From assembly GCF_900116875.1 (NCBI RefSeq), contig NZ_FPCC01000014.1, forward strand, positions 19,976-83,975: a stretch of 64,000 bases of DNA, written 5' to 3'. The notes beneath the pieces were generated by a model, which worked only from the letters and a program-made list of their open reading frames with translations, was not told the DNA's origin and did no database searches. This document shows positions 56,656-64,000 of the stretch, in pieces (within the stretch, counting starts at the first letter, position 1; each line of letters opens with the position of its first letter). The position numbers were made by a program, and so were the translations under genes. The DNA is from Butyrivibrio sp. INlla21. Lineage in GTDB: Bacteria > Bacillota > Clostridia > Lachnospirales > Lachnospiraceae.

Positions 56656-57678
56656 TCACCGAAGATTTTTAATCTTATCGATAAGCAGACGATGATTCCC
56701 TGCATACGCTTCATAAACAGGTTCCATTGCTTCCTGCCATTTAGATATATCATCAATTTTGGTTATTTTCACTTTTTCCTTGATCAGCTTATTATAAGCA
56801 TTTGATTCCGCATCTTCTATCTCGGCTTTATTATATTCTTTGGCCATTTCCGCTGCGGTCAATAAAATGTTTTTATCCTCATCCGACAAATGCTTCCATG
56901 TGATCTCACTTATAAGAATGACGCTCGGTGAATGCGTGTGTGCATCAACCGTATAATAAGGTGCAACCTTATAAAACTGATTTGAATAATAGCTACATAC
57001 CGGGTTCTCCGCTCCGTCCACCGCTCCCGACTGAAGTGCGGAATAAACATCGGCATAATCCATAACCACGGGTTCTGCACCTGTGGCTCTTATAACATCG
57101 CACAAAAGCTCGTCTTCCATGCTCCGTATCTTTAATCCCTTAAGATCCGAAATATCTTTTATCGGAGCATCTACCGTCATAATATTTCTTGCACCCTCAT
57201 CCAAAAAACACAGTCCCACCATATTTGAACCTGATTCCTGTATATCGGCAAGGACTTCTTTTCCTATTTCTCCGTCGCATACTTTCCAAAAATGATCATT
57301 ATCTCTGAAAAGATACGGCATAGCCATAACACCGACTTCCATATTGGATATTCCTTCAAGCGCAATGGCATTTCCCCTGTACATATCAAGGGCTCCTATC
57401 CGAAGTTGCTCATAATACTGGGCATCGTTTCCAAGTTTCCCCGCATCGTATATCTCAATCTCAATCCGGCCGTCACTCATCTCTTTTACACGATCGGCAA
57501 AATACTTACCGGTGCGGGTAATGATATGATCGGACGGATTAACTTCGGCATAGCGCAAAATAATCTCAGGCTCGGAACCTATACTCTGATCCAACACTAT
57601 TCCCGAACATGCGGACAAAAGAGCTGTCGCCGCTCCCGTCAATACAGCACATACAATTTTCATCCTACGAAATGCCAT
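56656..57678 (-). CDS. TRAP transporter solute-binding protein (DctP family), first copy
   Basis: A 340-residue lipoprotein: lipobox LSAC (C24), then a DctP domain with GLKIRSMEDELLCDVIRATG (the conserved arginine that binds the substrate carboxylate) and DYADVYSALQSGAVDGAENP. The sequence differs clearly from the other DctP copy 2 kb away. It lies after the terminator of the TRAP operon, so it may be separately transcribed, but the product could use the same membrane subunits. The start follows AAGGAG. Confidence 0.9.
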   Translation of the reverse strand: MAFRRMKIVCAVLTGAATALLSACSGIVLDQSIGSEPEIILRYAEVNPSDHIITRTGKYFADRVKEMSDGRIEIEIYDAGKLGNDAQYYEQLRIGALDMYRGNAIALEGISNMEVGVMAMPYLFRDNDHFWKVCDGEIGKEVLADIQESGSNMVGLCFLDEGARNIMTVDAPIKDISDLKGLKIRSMEDELLCDVIRATGAEPVVMDYADVYSALQSGAVDGAENPVCSYYSNQFYKVAPYYTVDAHTHSPSVILISEITWKHLSDEDKNILLTAAEMAKEYNKAEIEDAESNAYNKLIKEKVKITKIDDISKWQEAMEPVYEAYAGNHRLLIDKIKNLR

Positions 57679-57708
57679 ATCCTGATACTCCTTGGTTCAA
57701 AAATCACC

Positions 57709-57751
57709 AAAAGGCGTACCGCCGGGCTCTGCTACCCGGCGTCTACGCCTT
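57709..57751 (-). terminator. Terminator after dctM
   Basis: AAGGCGTA and TACGCCTT enclose an inner GCCGGG/CCCGGC stem; on the minus strand it is followed by TTGGTGATTTTTG. It separates dctM from the downstream DctP gene. Confidence 0.8.
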
Positions 57752-57765
57752 GACTACAACTATTA

Positions 57766-59043
57766 TCAGTACAACAGATTAGGAAGGAACATACTCACCT
57801 GTGGAATAAAAGCTATTACCATTATAACAGCCAATATCGCAACATAAAACGGTATGGCTTCCTTTGCCGTCTCCTGAGGTTTACACTCCATTATCTCCGA
57901 AGTGGTATAAAGAGCTATTCCTACGGGAGGTGTCATGATTCCTCCTGTAACCACCGTCATCATGAGAACTCCGAAGTGAACCGGATCAATTCCGACACTC
58001 TGGACAACAGGGAGAAGGATTGGTGTCATCAAAAGAGCTACCACGGTAGTCTCAACAAACATTCCGGCAAAAGCAAGCAGGATTATGATAAGAGTCAGCA
58101 TGATGAACTTGTTACTTGTCACTCCCACAAGGAGCTGCGCAAGCTTTCTCGGAACATTCTCGTATGTTATGCCGTATCCGAAGATATTGGAGATCATTAC
58201 TATCAGCATGATAACGCCGATGTCTCTCACGCTTCTCTTAAGACATTCTACAAGTCTTTTGATATTAAGCTCTTTGTATACAAAAAATCCGATAAACAGA
58301 GCATATACCGCGGCAAAGGCTCCTGATTCGGCGGGAGTCATGATTCCCATTCTGATTCCAACGATAAGGATAACGGGAAACATAAGCGCCCACAAACTTT
58401 CAACAAATGCCTTTATGATCTCGCCAAATGAAGATCTCTTTTCCCTCGCGGGCTTATATCCTCTTTTCTTGGCAGATACGTGAACAGCCGTCATAAGTGC
58501 CGCGCACATAAGTATTCCCGGTATAAGGCCTGCCACAAATAACTTTCCGATAGATACATCACCGACAGAGCCGTATATGATAAGGCCCATGCTGGGCGGA
58601 ATCGTTGCAACGATCAAAGATGAAACACCGTTTATCGCAGCACTCCAGCCTTTTGAATAACCGGACTTAACCATGTCGGCGCCCAAAACCCTGCATTCCA
58701 TCGCAGCATCGGCATTTGCCGATCCCGAAACGCCGCCCATAAGAGTCGACAACACGCAGCTCACCTGTCCCAAATGGCCCGGAAGATGACCAACCAGAGT
58801 ATTTGAAAGCTTTATAAGTCTCTTCGTGATACCTGTCTCATTCATAAGGTTACCCGCAAAGATAAACAGCGGTATCGACAACATATTAAGCGACTGGGTC
58901 GAAGAAACAACTTTCTGAACGGCAATACTGTACGGTACGCTTGGATTTATTATAAAAAACAAAACTCCGGCAATACCTATCGCAAATGCCACCGGCATTC
59001 CTATGGCTAGCAGCACAAGAAAAGTAATCATTACAATCAGCAT
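57766..59043 (-). CDS. TRAP transporter large permease (DctM family)
   Basis: A 425-residue protein with ~12 membrane segments, the large subunit of a TRAP transporter that imports organic acids with sodium. Family blocks: SIPLFIFAGNLMNETGITKR, LMGGVSGSANADAAMECRVL, GIMTPAESGAFAAVYALFIG and VVTGGIMTPPVGIALYTTSE. Its ATG overlaps the dctQ stop by 7 bp. It ends before a terminator. Substrate cannot be told from the permease. Confidence 0.96.
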   Translation of the reverse strand: MLIVMITFLVLLAIGMPVAFAIGIAGVLFFIINPSVPYSIAVQKVVSSTQSLNMLSIPLFIFAGNLMNETGITKRLIKLSNTLVGHLPGHLGQVSCVLSTLMGGVSGSANADAAMECRVLGADMVKSGYSKGWSAAINGVSSLIVATIPPSMGLIIYGSVGDVSIGKLFVAGLIPGILMCAALMTAVHVSAKKRGYKPAREKRSSFGEIIKAFVESLWALMFPVILIVGIRMGIMTPAESGAFAAVYALFIGFFVYKELNIKRLVECLKRSVRDIGVIMLIVMISNIFGYGITYENVPRKLAQLLVGVTSNKFIMLTLIIILLAFAGMFVETTVVALLMTPILLPVVQSVGIDPVHFGVLMMTVVTGGIMTPPVGIALYTTSEIMECKPQETAKEAIPFYVAILAVIMVIAFIPQVSMFLPNLLY

Positions 59044-59537
59044 ACTTCGCTACCTCCTTGTACTCCGTAGGTTCCGTTCTCGGACTTTATCATCTTAAAA
59101 AGATTGATAACGGAAGTGATCAGCAAAAGGATGCTTCCTGCCGGAACACTGGCGCTCGCCCATGAATAACTCAGATTCATGTTGGAGAATTTCCTGGCAA
59201 CGGAATCGATACAAAGCGGAATTCCGAAATATACAAATGATATCAAAAGAGCCATCGCCAAAACGTGACATGCTATCCTGATGATCTTCTGTACCTTCAC
59301 AGGAAACTTTACCAAAAGCATGTCCACGTTAACCATACTCTTTTCTCTGATGGCCAGATCCGCTCCAAAAAAACAAGCCCATGTAAACAGTAAAAGAGAA
59401 GTATCACCGGCCCAGTTGAGAGGTAGTCCCGCCTTCCTAAGTACAGCCGACAAAAACATAAGGCCGACTATTCCGGCGAGAAGAAGACAAGCCACGACCT
59501 CTTCCGCTTTTACAAAACAGTTATAAAACTTCTTCAT
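59037..59537 (-). CDS. TRAP transporter small permease (DctQ family)
   Basis: A 166-residue protein with four hydrophobic segments, the small membrane subunit of the TRAP transporter. The family stretch LNWAGDTSLLLFTWACFFGA occurs around residues 37-56. It sits between the second DctP gene and dctM, overlapping the latter. Confidence 0.92.
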   Translation of the reverse strand: MKKFYNCFVKAEEVVACLLLAGIVGLMFLSAVLRKAGLPLNWAGDTSLLLFTWACFFGADLAIREKSMVNVDMLLVKFPVKVQKIIRIACHVLAMALLISFVYFGIPLCIDSVARKFSNMNLSYSWASASVPAGSILLLITSVINLFKMIKSENGTYGVQGGSEVC

Positions 59538-59555
59538 GGAATTACCTCCTAAGCC

Positions 59556-60617
59556 TTACTTCTTACCTATCTTTTCGTACAGCTCAGCTCTAAGCTCGGT
59601 AAATCCAAGTTCTTCATATGCTTTCTCAGATGCTTTTCTGAATGCTTCAATGTCAATTTCCTCGGGAGGAATGATAGTCATACCTGCTTCTGCCATCTTG
59701 GCTTCATTGTCTGCTGCCTGATCCTGAACAACCTTTGAAGCGTTCTGTGCTGCAACCGCGCACTCATCGATAATTATTTTCTGATACTCCTCGGGTATTG
59801 TCTCCCAATACTTTTCTCCGACAATGATACCGTTCATAAGGAGAATATGTCCTGTCTGATCCATGTAATCAAGAACTTCATAAAGAGCTGCGGGATAAGA
59901 AGCCGATGTCTGTCCCTCTGCACCGTCTATGGTCTTGGTCTGAACCGCATTGTAAACGTCTGCCCATCCTACTGTGGAAACAGGTGTTGCTCCCAAAGAC
60001 TCTATTGACTTACTCCATACGTCGGCACCGGGAGTACGGATCAGAACACCCTTAAGATCGTCGGGCGAATAGATCGGTTTGTTGGTAAGGAAATGTCTGA
60101 AGCCGTCGCACCATCCAAAGTTCAGTATCTTAATTCCGTGCTGTGATTCAAGCTCATCTGTCCATCCCTTAAAAGTATCGGTTTCCATGAATTTCTGCAT
60201 CTCTTCATAGTTGTCCGCAAAGTATGCAGCATTAAGGATTCCCATTTCTTTTACATAATTACCCATTCTTCCGCAGTCGGTAAGAACAGCTACATTAGCT
60301 CCCTGAAGAGCCTGCTCTATAACATCCTCATCACTTCCGAGAGCTGCGGAAGGATAAACCTCGATAGTAACATGTCCGTCTGTCTTTTCCTTAACGGCAT
60401 CAGCCCATGCGTAAAAACCGTCAACAAAAGGTGATCCCTCGCTAAGCTGAGTCGACATCTTGATGGTGTAATCCCCACCTGCTGCCGCCTTATCGCTTGC
60501 AGGAGCAGCTTCTGCGGAATCAGCGCCGGAATTTGTTCCGGTTGTTCCCGCGGAGCCGCAAGCAACCACTAGCATAGAAACCGCCATTAACATAGCACCT
60601 ATAACCTTCTTTTTCAT
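59556..60617 (-). CDS. TRAP transporter solute-binding protein (DctP family), second copy
   Basis: A 353-residue lipoprotein: lipobox VVAC (C20), Ser/Gly/Ala linker, and the DctP domain with DLKGVLIRTPGADVWSKSIE and GWADVYNAVQTKTIDGAEGQ. As the first gene of the transporter operon it probably provides the main binding protein; the DctP gene at 56.7 kb may bind another ligand. A 9-bp inverted repeat lies just upstream. Confidence 0.95.
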   Translation of the reverse strand: MKKKVIGAMLMAVSMLVVACGSAGTTGTNSGADSAEAAPASDKAAAGGDYTIKMSTQLSEGSPFVDGFYAWADAVKEKTDGHVTIEVYPSAALGSDEDVIEQALQGANVAVLTDCGRMGNYVKEMGILNAAYFADNYEEMQKFMETDTFKGWTDELESQHGIKILNFGWCDGFRHFLTNKPIYSPDDLKGVLIRTPGADVWSKSIESLGATPVSTVGWADVYNAVQTKTIDGAEGQTSASYPAALYEVLDYMDQTGHILLMNGIIVGEKYWETIPEEYQKIIIDECAVAAQNASKVVQDQAADNEAKMAEAGMTIIPPEEIDIEAFRKASEKAYEELGFTELRAELYEKIGKK

Positions 60618-60635
60618 ACAAACACCTCCATAAAA

Positions 60636-60674
60636 ATTTGTTCCGTTACACCGTAATTGTATGAAGGAACAAAT
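60636..60674. promoter_or_regulatory. Inverted repeat before the TRAP operon
   Basis: ATTTGTTCC and GGAACAAAT are perfect 9-bp arms 21 bp apart, between the response regulator stop and dctP. A -10 (TACAAT on the minus strand) lies between the arms without a good -35, as expected for an activator-dependent promoter. The adjacent AraC-type regulator is the natural candidate. Confidence 0.6.
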
Positions 60675-60722
60675 AGTTCATAAAGGTAATAAAATATTAA
60701 AAAGAGTAAAAAATGGTTGCTA

Positions 60723-62270
60723 TTATTTTCTCGTCTGTCCCGACTCCAGGATCAGCATTGCACAGTATTCTTTGGGCGTGATACCTTCATTCTTTTTAAA
60801 GCTCTTCCCAAAATAATTGGAATCGGAAAAACCAACTTCATAAGCAATCTCCTGAATGCTCATGTTTCCTTTTCTCATAAGCTCTTTTGCCTCATTGAGC
60901 CTGACGCTTGTAAGATATTCGGAGAAGCCCTTTTTCTCTATATTCTTAAAGCACTTGCTAAGATGACCGGCGCTTACCCCGTTGGCATCCGCAACGATCT
61001 GCAGATTGATCTGCTCCTCATAATGTTCATGAATATAGTCCTTAGCCCGTCGCACAACAATAACATTATGATTGATCATAACGTCGGGAGAGCGCTCTAT
61101 AAGCTCATCCACAACCCGAGCCATGATCTTGTCTATATCGCAGCCCTCTTTTTCAAACTCGGCGACAAGTCTGTCCACGTCCTCATTTGTGATCCTTATT
61201 CCAAGCTTCCTGTTGAGTCCTCGCAAGATTACCATCAGTTGCTGTAGATACGGATCTGACAGCTCTTTTTCGGAATATTCAGCCATCAGACTCATCCTAA
61301 GTTTGGAAAGCCACAAAAGAGCCTGCTCCCTGTTCCTGCTGGCTATGGCAAAACTCGCTTTGTCCGTGATCTCAAGAACATTTCTTATATGGGCTATATC
61401 TTTTTCAAGACCGTTTTGAACCTCTCTGTCTCCGTAGGTTTTTATAAATCCCGAAGCCTCTTCAAATCCTTTGGCAGCTTCGGCGCTTTTGTATATTCCG
61501 CTAACTCCGCAGTATACCGTGCCTCTCCCCAGATCTTTCATGTAATTTCTGGTCTTTCCGATGCACTGGTTAAGCTCGATAAAAGAGTCCTCATCCTCCG
61601 CAAACACATATACGACCATGAGATCAAAGAGTCTGCTTAGAAGTGTCTGCGTCCCGCCGATATGAAAGATTCCTTTTACGATATCGCAGCCTTTTTCGTC
61701 GATTCTTTTTATTCCGTCATAATAGAAAACAACGCACTTACACTGCGCTTCGCCGATCCCCCACAAAGACAGATCCTTGGCTATCTCCGTCTCATCTTTT
61801 TGCTTGAGAGCCAGCTCCCAAACTATATCCCTGTCTATATCTGCGGTTACCGCATCGATTATCTTGTCGGCAGATGATTTCTTATTGAATCCACCGATAG
61901 TCGCTATTATATTGTCGATCGTCTGGAACAGTTCTTTGTCCAGATAAGGCTTTACCAAAAAGTCTTTTACCCCAAGTCGCATAGCCTGCTTGGCATAGGA
62001 AAAATCGTCATAGGCAGAGACAATCACCACCTGAACATCAGGATTTGTCTCCACAAGCTGCTCCGTAACCTCTAGCCCATCGAGCCTTGGCATACGTATG
62101 TCAAAAAGACAGATCTCCGGCTTTAGCTCTTTTGCCTTTTCAAGAGCCTCCGCACCATCTGCCGCAGCATACACCACCTCAAGGACGCCTTCATAATTCT
62201 CTGAAAGCGTCTTTCTCAGATAGTCTCTCTCATATTCTTCATCATCCGCGATAATAACTCTAATAGCCAC
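60723..62270 (-). CDS. AraC-type response regulator (YesN-like)
   Basis: A 515-residue regulator: N-terminal CheY-like receiver (phosphoacceptor D57 in LFDIRMPRLDG, D9/D10, K107), a long middle region (~130-400) without known motifs, and a C-terminal AraC DNA-binding domain with two HTHs (INLQIVADANGVSAGHLSKC and MSIQEIAYEVGFSDSNYFGK). The start is GTG, overlapping the kinase stop as TAGTG, so the two are translationally coupled. It probably activates the adjacent TRAP genes. Confidence 0.93.
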   Translation of the reverse strand: MAIRVIIADDEEYERDYLRKTLSENYEGVLEVVYAAADGAEALEKAKELKPEICLFDIRMPRLDGLEVTEQLVETNPDVQVVIVSAYDDFSYAKQAMRLGVKDFLVKPYLDKELFQTIDNIIATIGGFNKKSSADKIIDAVTADIDRDIVWELALKQKDETEIAKDLSLWGIGEAQCKCVVFYYDGIKRIDEKGCDIVKGIFHIGGTQTLLSRLFDLMVVYVFAEDEDSFIELNQCIGKTRNYMKDLGRGTVYCGVSGIYKSAEAAKGFEEASGFIKTYGDREVQNGLEKDIAHIRNVLEITDKASFAIASRNREQALLWLSKLRMSLMAEYSEKELSDPYLQQLMVILRGLNRKLGIRITNEDVDRLVAEFEKEGCDIDKIMARVVDELIERSPDVMINHNVIVVRRAKDYIHEHYEEQINLQIVADANGVSAGHLSKCFKNIEKKGFSEYLTSVRLNEAKELMRKGNMSIQEIAYEVGFSDSNYFGKSFKKNEGITPKEYCAMLILESGQTRK

Positions 62271-63565
62271 TACTCAACCTCTTTATACAAATAAAGTGTG
62301 ATCAGGGTTCCTTCAGGGCTGCTCTCTATCTTCATGCAGTCATCTCTGTGGTAAAAAAAGCAGAGCCTCTCATATACGTTACTAAGACCGATCCTTTTCA
62401 TCGGTACATGTCCCATGATATTGTTCACAACCTCTTCCGGAACTCCGCAGCCGTTGTCCTGCACCTGCACCCGGATCATATCAGCCTTTTCTTCAATGAA
62501 TACATTGACCTGTCCGTCCGACGTAGTGTCTTTAAGCCCGTGCTGTATGGCATTCTCAACAAGAGGCTGAATGATAAGCGGCGGGATTCTTATCTCCTCA
62601 TCCATGTATGACTTTCTGACATCAAGTTTGATGCTGATCCTGCCCTTGCAATGTATCTTTTGAATAAAAAGATATTTCTCAAGAAGTTCCAGTTCCTCAT
62701 CCATGGTGATAGTATCATTGCCTACCGCAATGGATCTCCTAAGTAGCTGAGACGTAGCCTTAACAAGCCTTATGGCCGTGTCTCCCTCTCCCATCTGTAT
62801 ATTCCTGATGACAAGACTTAATGTGTTAAAAAGAAAATGCGGATTCATCTGCATCTGAAGTTCATGCATCTTTGCTTCTGCGATGTGGCGCTTCTGCATT
62901 TCGTTTTCAAGTCTGGTCCTCATGAAATCTCTGTATATGTTGGTATTTAGCATGAATGCAATTACAGTAATGACCACAAGGAAAATGTTTCCGACAATAA
63001 GTACTCTCTTTATATTTGCAGCATACTGCGAGAATCTCACACTAACATAATCGATATAATACGTTGTCAGGAGATTTAAGTTTCTTTCTATCTGGAAATT
63101 TAGTTCTTCGATTTCACTTATACTTACCCTGCCGTAGCTGACATATTCCTGCATAAGCTCCTGTCTGTGCTCAAGCATCTGATAAACTATCCTGTACATC
63201 ATGATGCAGTTTCTGTCTGCCTTCATACTGTCCTTGGCGTTATCAAGCTCGCTGAATATACTTGCATTGGCATTCTGGAATTCCGTAAGATCATCTTCAC
63301 TACGGGATCGTGAATAGGTTAAGAACGCGGCCTTAGAATCATCGTAAGAGCCGACGATATTGTTGATAGACTTATAATCCTGCAGATAATCACTGTATCT
63401 GTTTATAAATCCGGCTGTTAAAAGAACATTGAATCCAACCAAAAAACACAGGCACAATGAAAAAAAGAAATAACTGAGACTGTATTTCTCCTTAACCTGT
63501 TTGTCGGATGCTTTCGCTATTTTTTTCTCCCTTGGTCCAACAATTTTTTTCAGAACTATTTTCAT
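62270..63565 (-). CDS. LytS/YesM-type sensor histidine kinase
   Basis: A 431-residue membrane kinase: TM helix ~31-53, an extracellular helical region (~55-185) without a recognised ligand domain, TM ~187-207, then the His_kinase motif QMQMNPHFLFNTLS (H243) and the ATPase N-box LVENAIQHGLKD and G-box DNGCGVPEEV. It pairs with the coupled AraC-type regulator. Since TRAP genes follow, it likely senses an organic acid or sugar acid; the direct sensor may be the kinase or a DctP protein. Confidence 0.93.
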   Translation of the reverse strand: MKIVLKKIVGPREKKIAKASDKQVKEKYSLSYFFFSLCLCFLVGFNVLLTAGFINRYSDYLQDYKSINNIVGSYDDSKAAFLTYSRSRSEDDLTEFQNANASIFSELDNAKDSMKADRNCIMMYRIVYQMLEHRQELMQEYVSYGRVSISEIEELNFQIERNLNLLTTYYIDYVSVRFSQYAANIKRVLIVGNIFLVVITVIAFMLNTNIYRDFMRTRLENEMQKRHIAEAKMHELQMQMNPHFLFNTLSLVIRNIQMGEGDTAIRLVKATSQLLRRSIAVGNDTITMDEELELLEKYLFIQKIHCKGRISIKLDVRKSYMDEEIRIPPLIIQPLVENAIQHGLKDTTSDGQVNVFIEEKADMIRVQVQDNGCGVPEEVVNNIMGHVPMKRIGLSNVYERLCFFYHRDDCMKIESSPEGTLITLYLYKEVE

Positions 63566-63659
63566 ATCCCCACCAAGTGATGCATTTTGGGTTGATCATC
63601 ACACAATCCAATTACGGATTAAAGTATCTATATTTTATCACAATTACAGATTTTTCCTA

Positions 63660-64000
63660 ATCGAGTAGGAGGGAGTGATTAGCTCCCGTCCTCTCACAGC
63701 ACCGTACGAACCGTTCGGTATACGGCGCTTTCAATAGTTGACGTGCATAGACTGATAGGCTGTGGCTAAATCATAAAAGCCACTGTTTATCAGTCTTTCT
63801 TTTGATAAGGCACGGTTAACCGCGCCCATACCAGACACAAACCAATAGCCTCTACGGCTGTTGGCTGTAATATGTGCATAGTATTCGGGTATCCCCAGTT
63901 TAATAAGATTTCTCTTCTTTGTCTTGGGAAGTTTCCACTGTTTCCATATGCACATGCGTATTCTGTGATAGAGCCACTTATTAATGTCATCTATGTTGTT
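63660..64000 (-). mobile_element. Group II intron, 3' end
   Basis: The right edge holds the 3' part of a bacterial group II intron on the minus strand. Domain V is at 63698-63730 (begins AAGCGCCGTATACCGAACGG; contains AGC and the self-pairing CCGTA...TACGG arms), immediately after the maturase stop. Domain VI follows (GGGAGCTAATCACTCCC, with an unpaired A in the CTAATCA loop) and the intron appears to end CTACTCGAT at 63660. The 5' part and exon are beyond the window. It lies 95 bp upstream of the histidine kinase. Confidence 0.88.
63731..64000 (-). CDS. ltrA: Group II intron reverse transcriptase/maturase, C-terminal part
   Basis: The last ~90 codons of the intron-encoded protein. The translation ends with the maturase-specific (domain X, GIIM) pattern: KWLYHRIRMCIWKQWKLPKT, RNLIKLGIPEYYAHITANSR, RGYWFVSGMGAVNRALSKER, then INSGFYDLATAYQSMH. 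The frame stays open through the right edge. No frameshift is visible in this part, so the element could be active; the start and reverse transcriptase domain cannot be judged here. Confidence 0.92.
   Translation of the reverse strand, partial: NNIDDINKWLYHRIRMCIWKQWKLPKTKKRNLIKLGIPEYYAHITANSRRGYWFVSGMGAVNRALSKERLINSGFYDLATAYQSMHVNY

Overview
The window reads as a chromosomal segment of a low-to-mid GC Firmicute, most likely a Lachnospiraceae rumen or gut anaerobe of the Butyrivibrio/Pseudobutyrivibrio kind. This is an inference from the r-protein sequences, strong AGGAGG ribosome binding sites, near-consensus TTGACA/TATAAT promoters, zinc-type S14, biotin scavenging rather than full biotin synthesis, and a TRAP transporter controlled by a YesMN-like two-component system. 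Almost all genes lie on the minus strand.

Region 1 (1-10.5 kb) is the joined S10-spc ribosomal protein operon, read right to left: rpsJ-rplC-rplD-rplW-rplB-rpsS-rplV-rpsC-rplP-rpmC-rpsQ-rplN-rplX-rplE-rpsN-rpsH-rplF-rplR-rpsE-rpmD-rplO-secY (secY runs off the left edge). It starts from a good promoter near 10.48 kb and has a structured leader. Several spacers inside the operon carry hairpin elements. Region 2 (10.7-13.4 kb) holds a plus-strand methyltransferase, a RelQ-type alarmone synthetase and an unrecognised coiled-coil protein. Region 3 (13.6-18.2 kb) is the str operon rpsL-rpsG-fusA-tuf, with a perfect consensus promoter and attenuator-like hairpins. Region 4 (18.2-31.4 kb) holds rpoB-rpoC with its own promoter, rplJ-rplL behind an L10 leader/attenuator, a CapA-family gene, rplK-rplA and rpmG-secE-nusG.

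Region 5 (31.4-33.9 kb) is a compact biotin module: divergent bioY and bioB share a BirA operator whose two half-sites overlap both -35 boxes, and a BirA-like regulator lacking the usual C-terminal domain lies convergent to bioB. Region 6 (33.9-52.6 kb) is accessory: two lipoproteins, a large polytopic membrane protein, an orphan FliD-like protein, UDP-galactopyranose mutase, a small DNA-binding protein, a zinc-ribbon protein, a TPR/GT2/methyltransferase fusion, a CDP-dideoxyhexose set (rfbG, rfbH, SDR reductase, GT2-TPR), two GGDEF proteins and a propeller-like lipoprotein. Region 7 (52.8-56.5 kb) is secA-prfB. Region 8 (56.6-63.6 kb) is a TRAP transporter with two solute-binding proteins and a histidine kinase/AraC-type regulator pair. 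The right edge is the 3' end of a group II intron with its reverse transcriptase/maturase.

The least explained signal is a small structured repeat (8-nt arm, 13-nt conserved core, 8-nt arm, with a mismatch at the fifth arm position in every copy). It occurs twice between rplW and rplB and once in frame inside the SDR gene, where it adds a peptide insert. I could not run searches, so copy number elsewhere in the genome is unknown.
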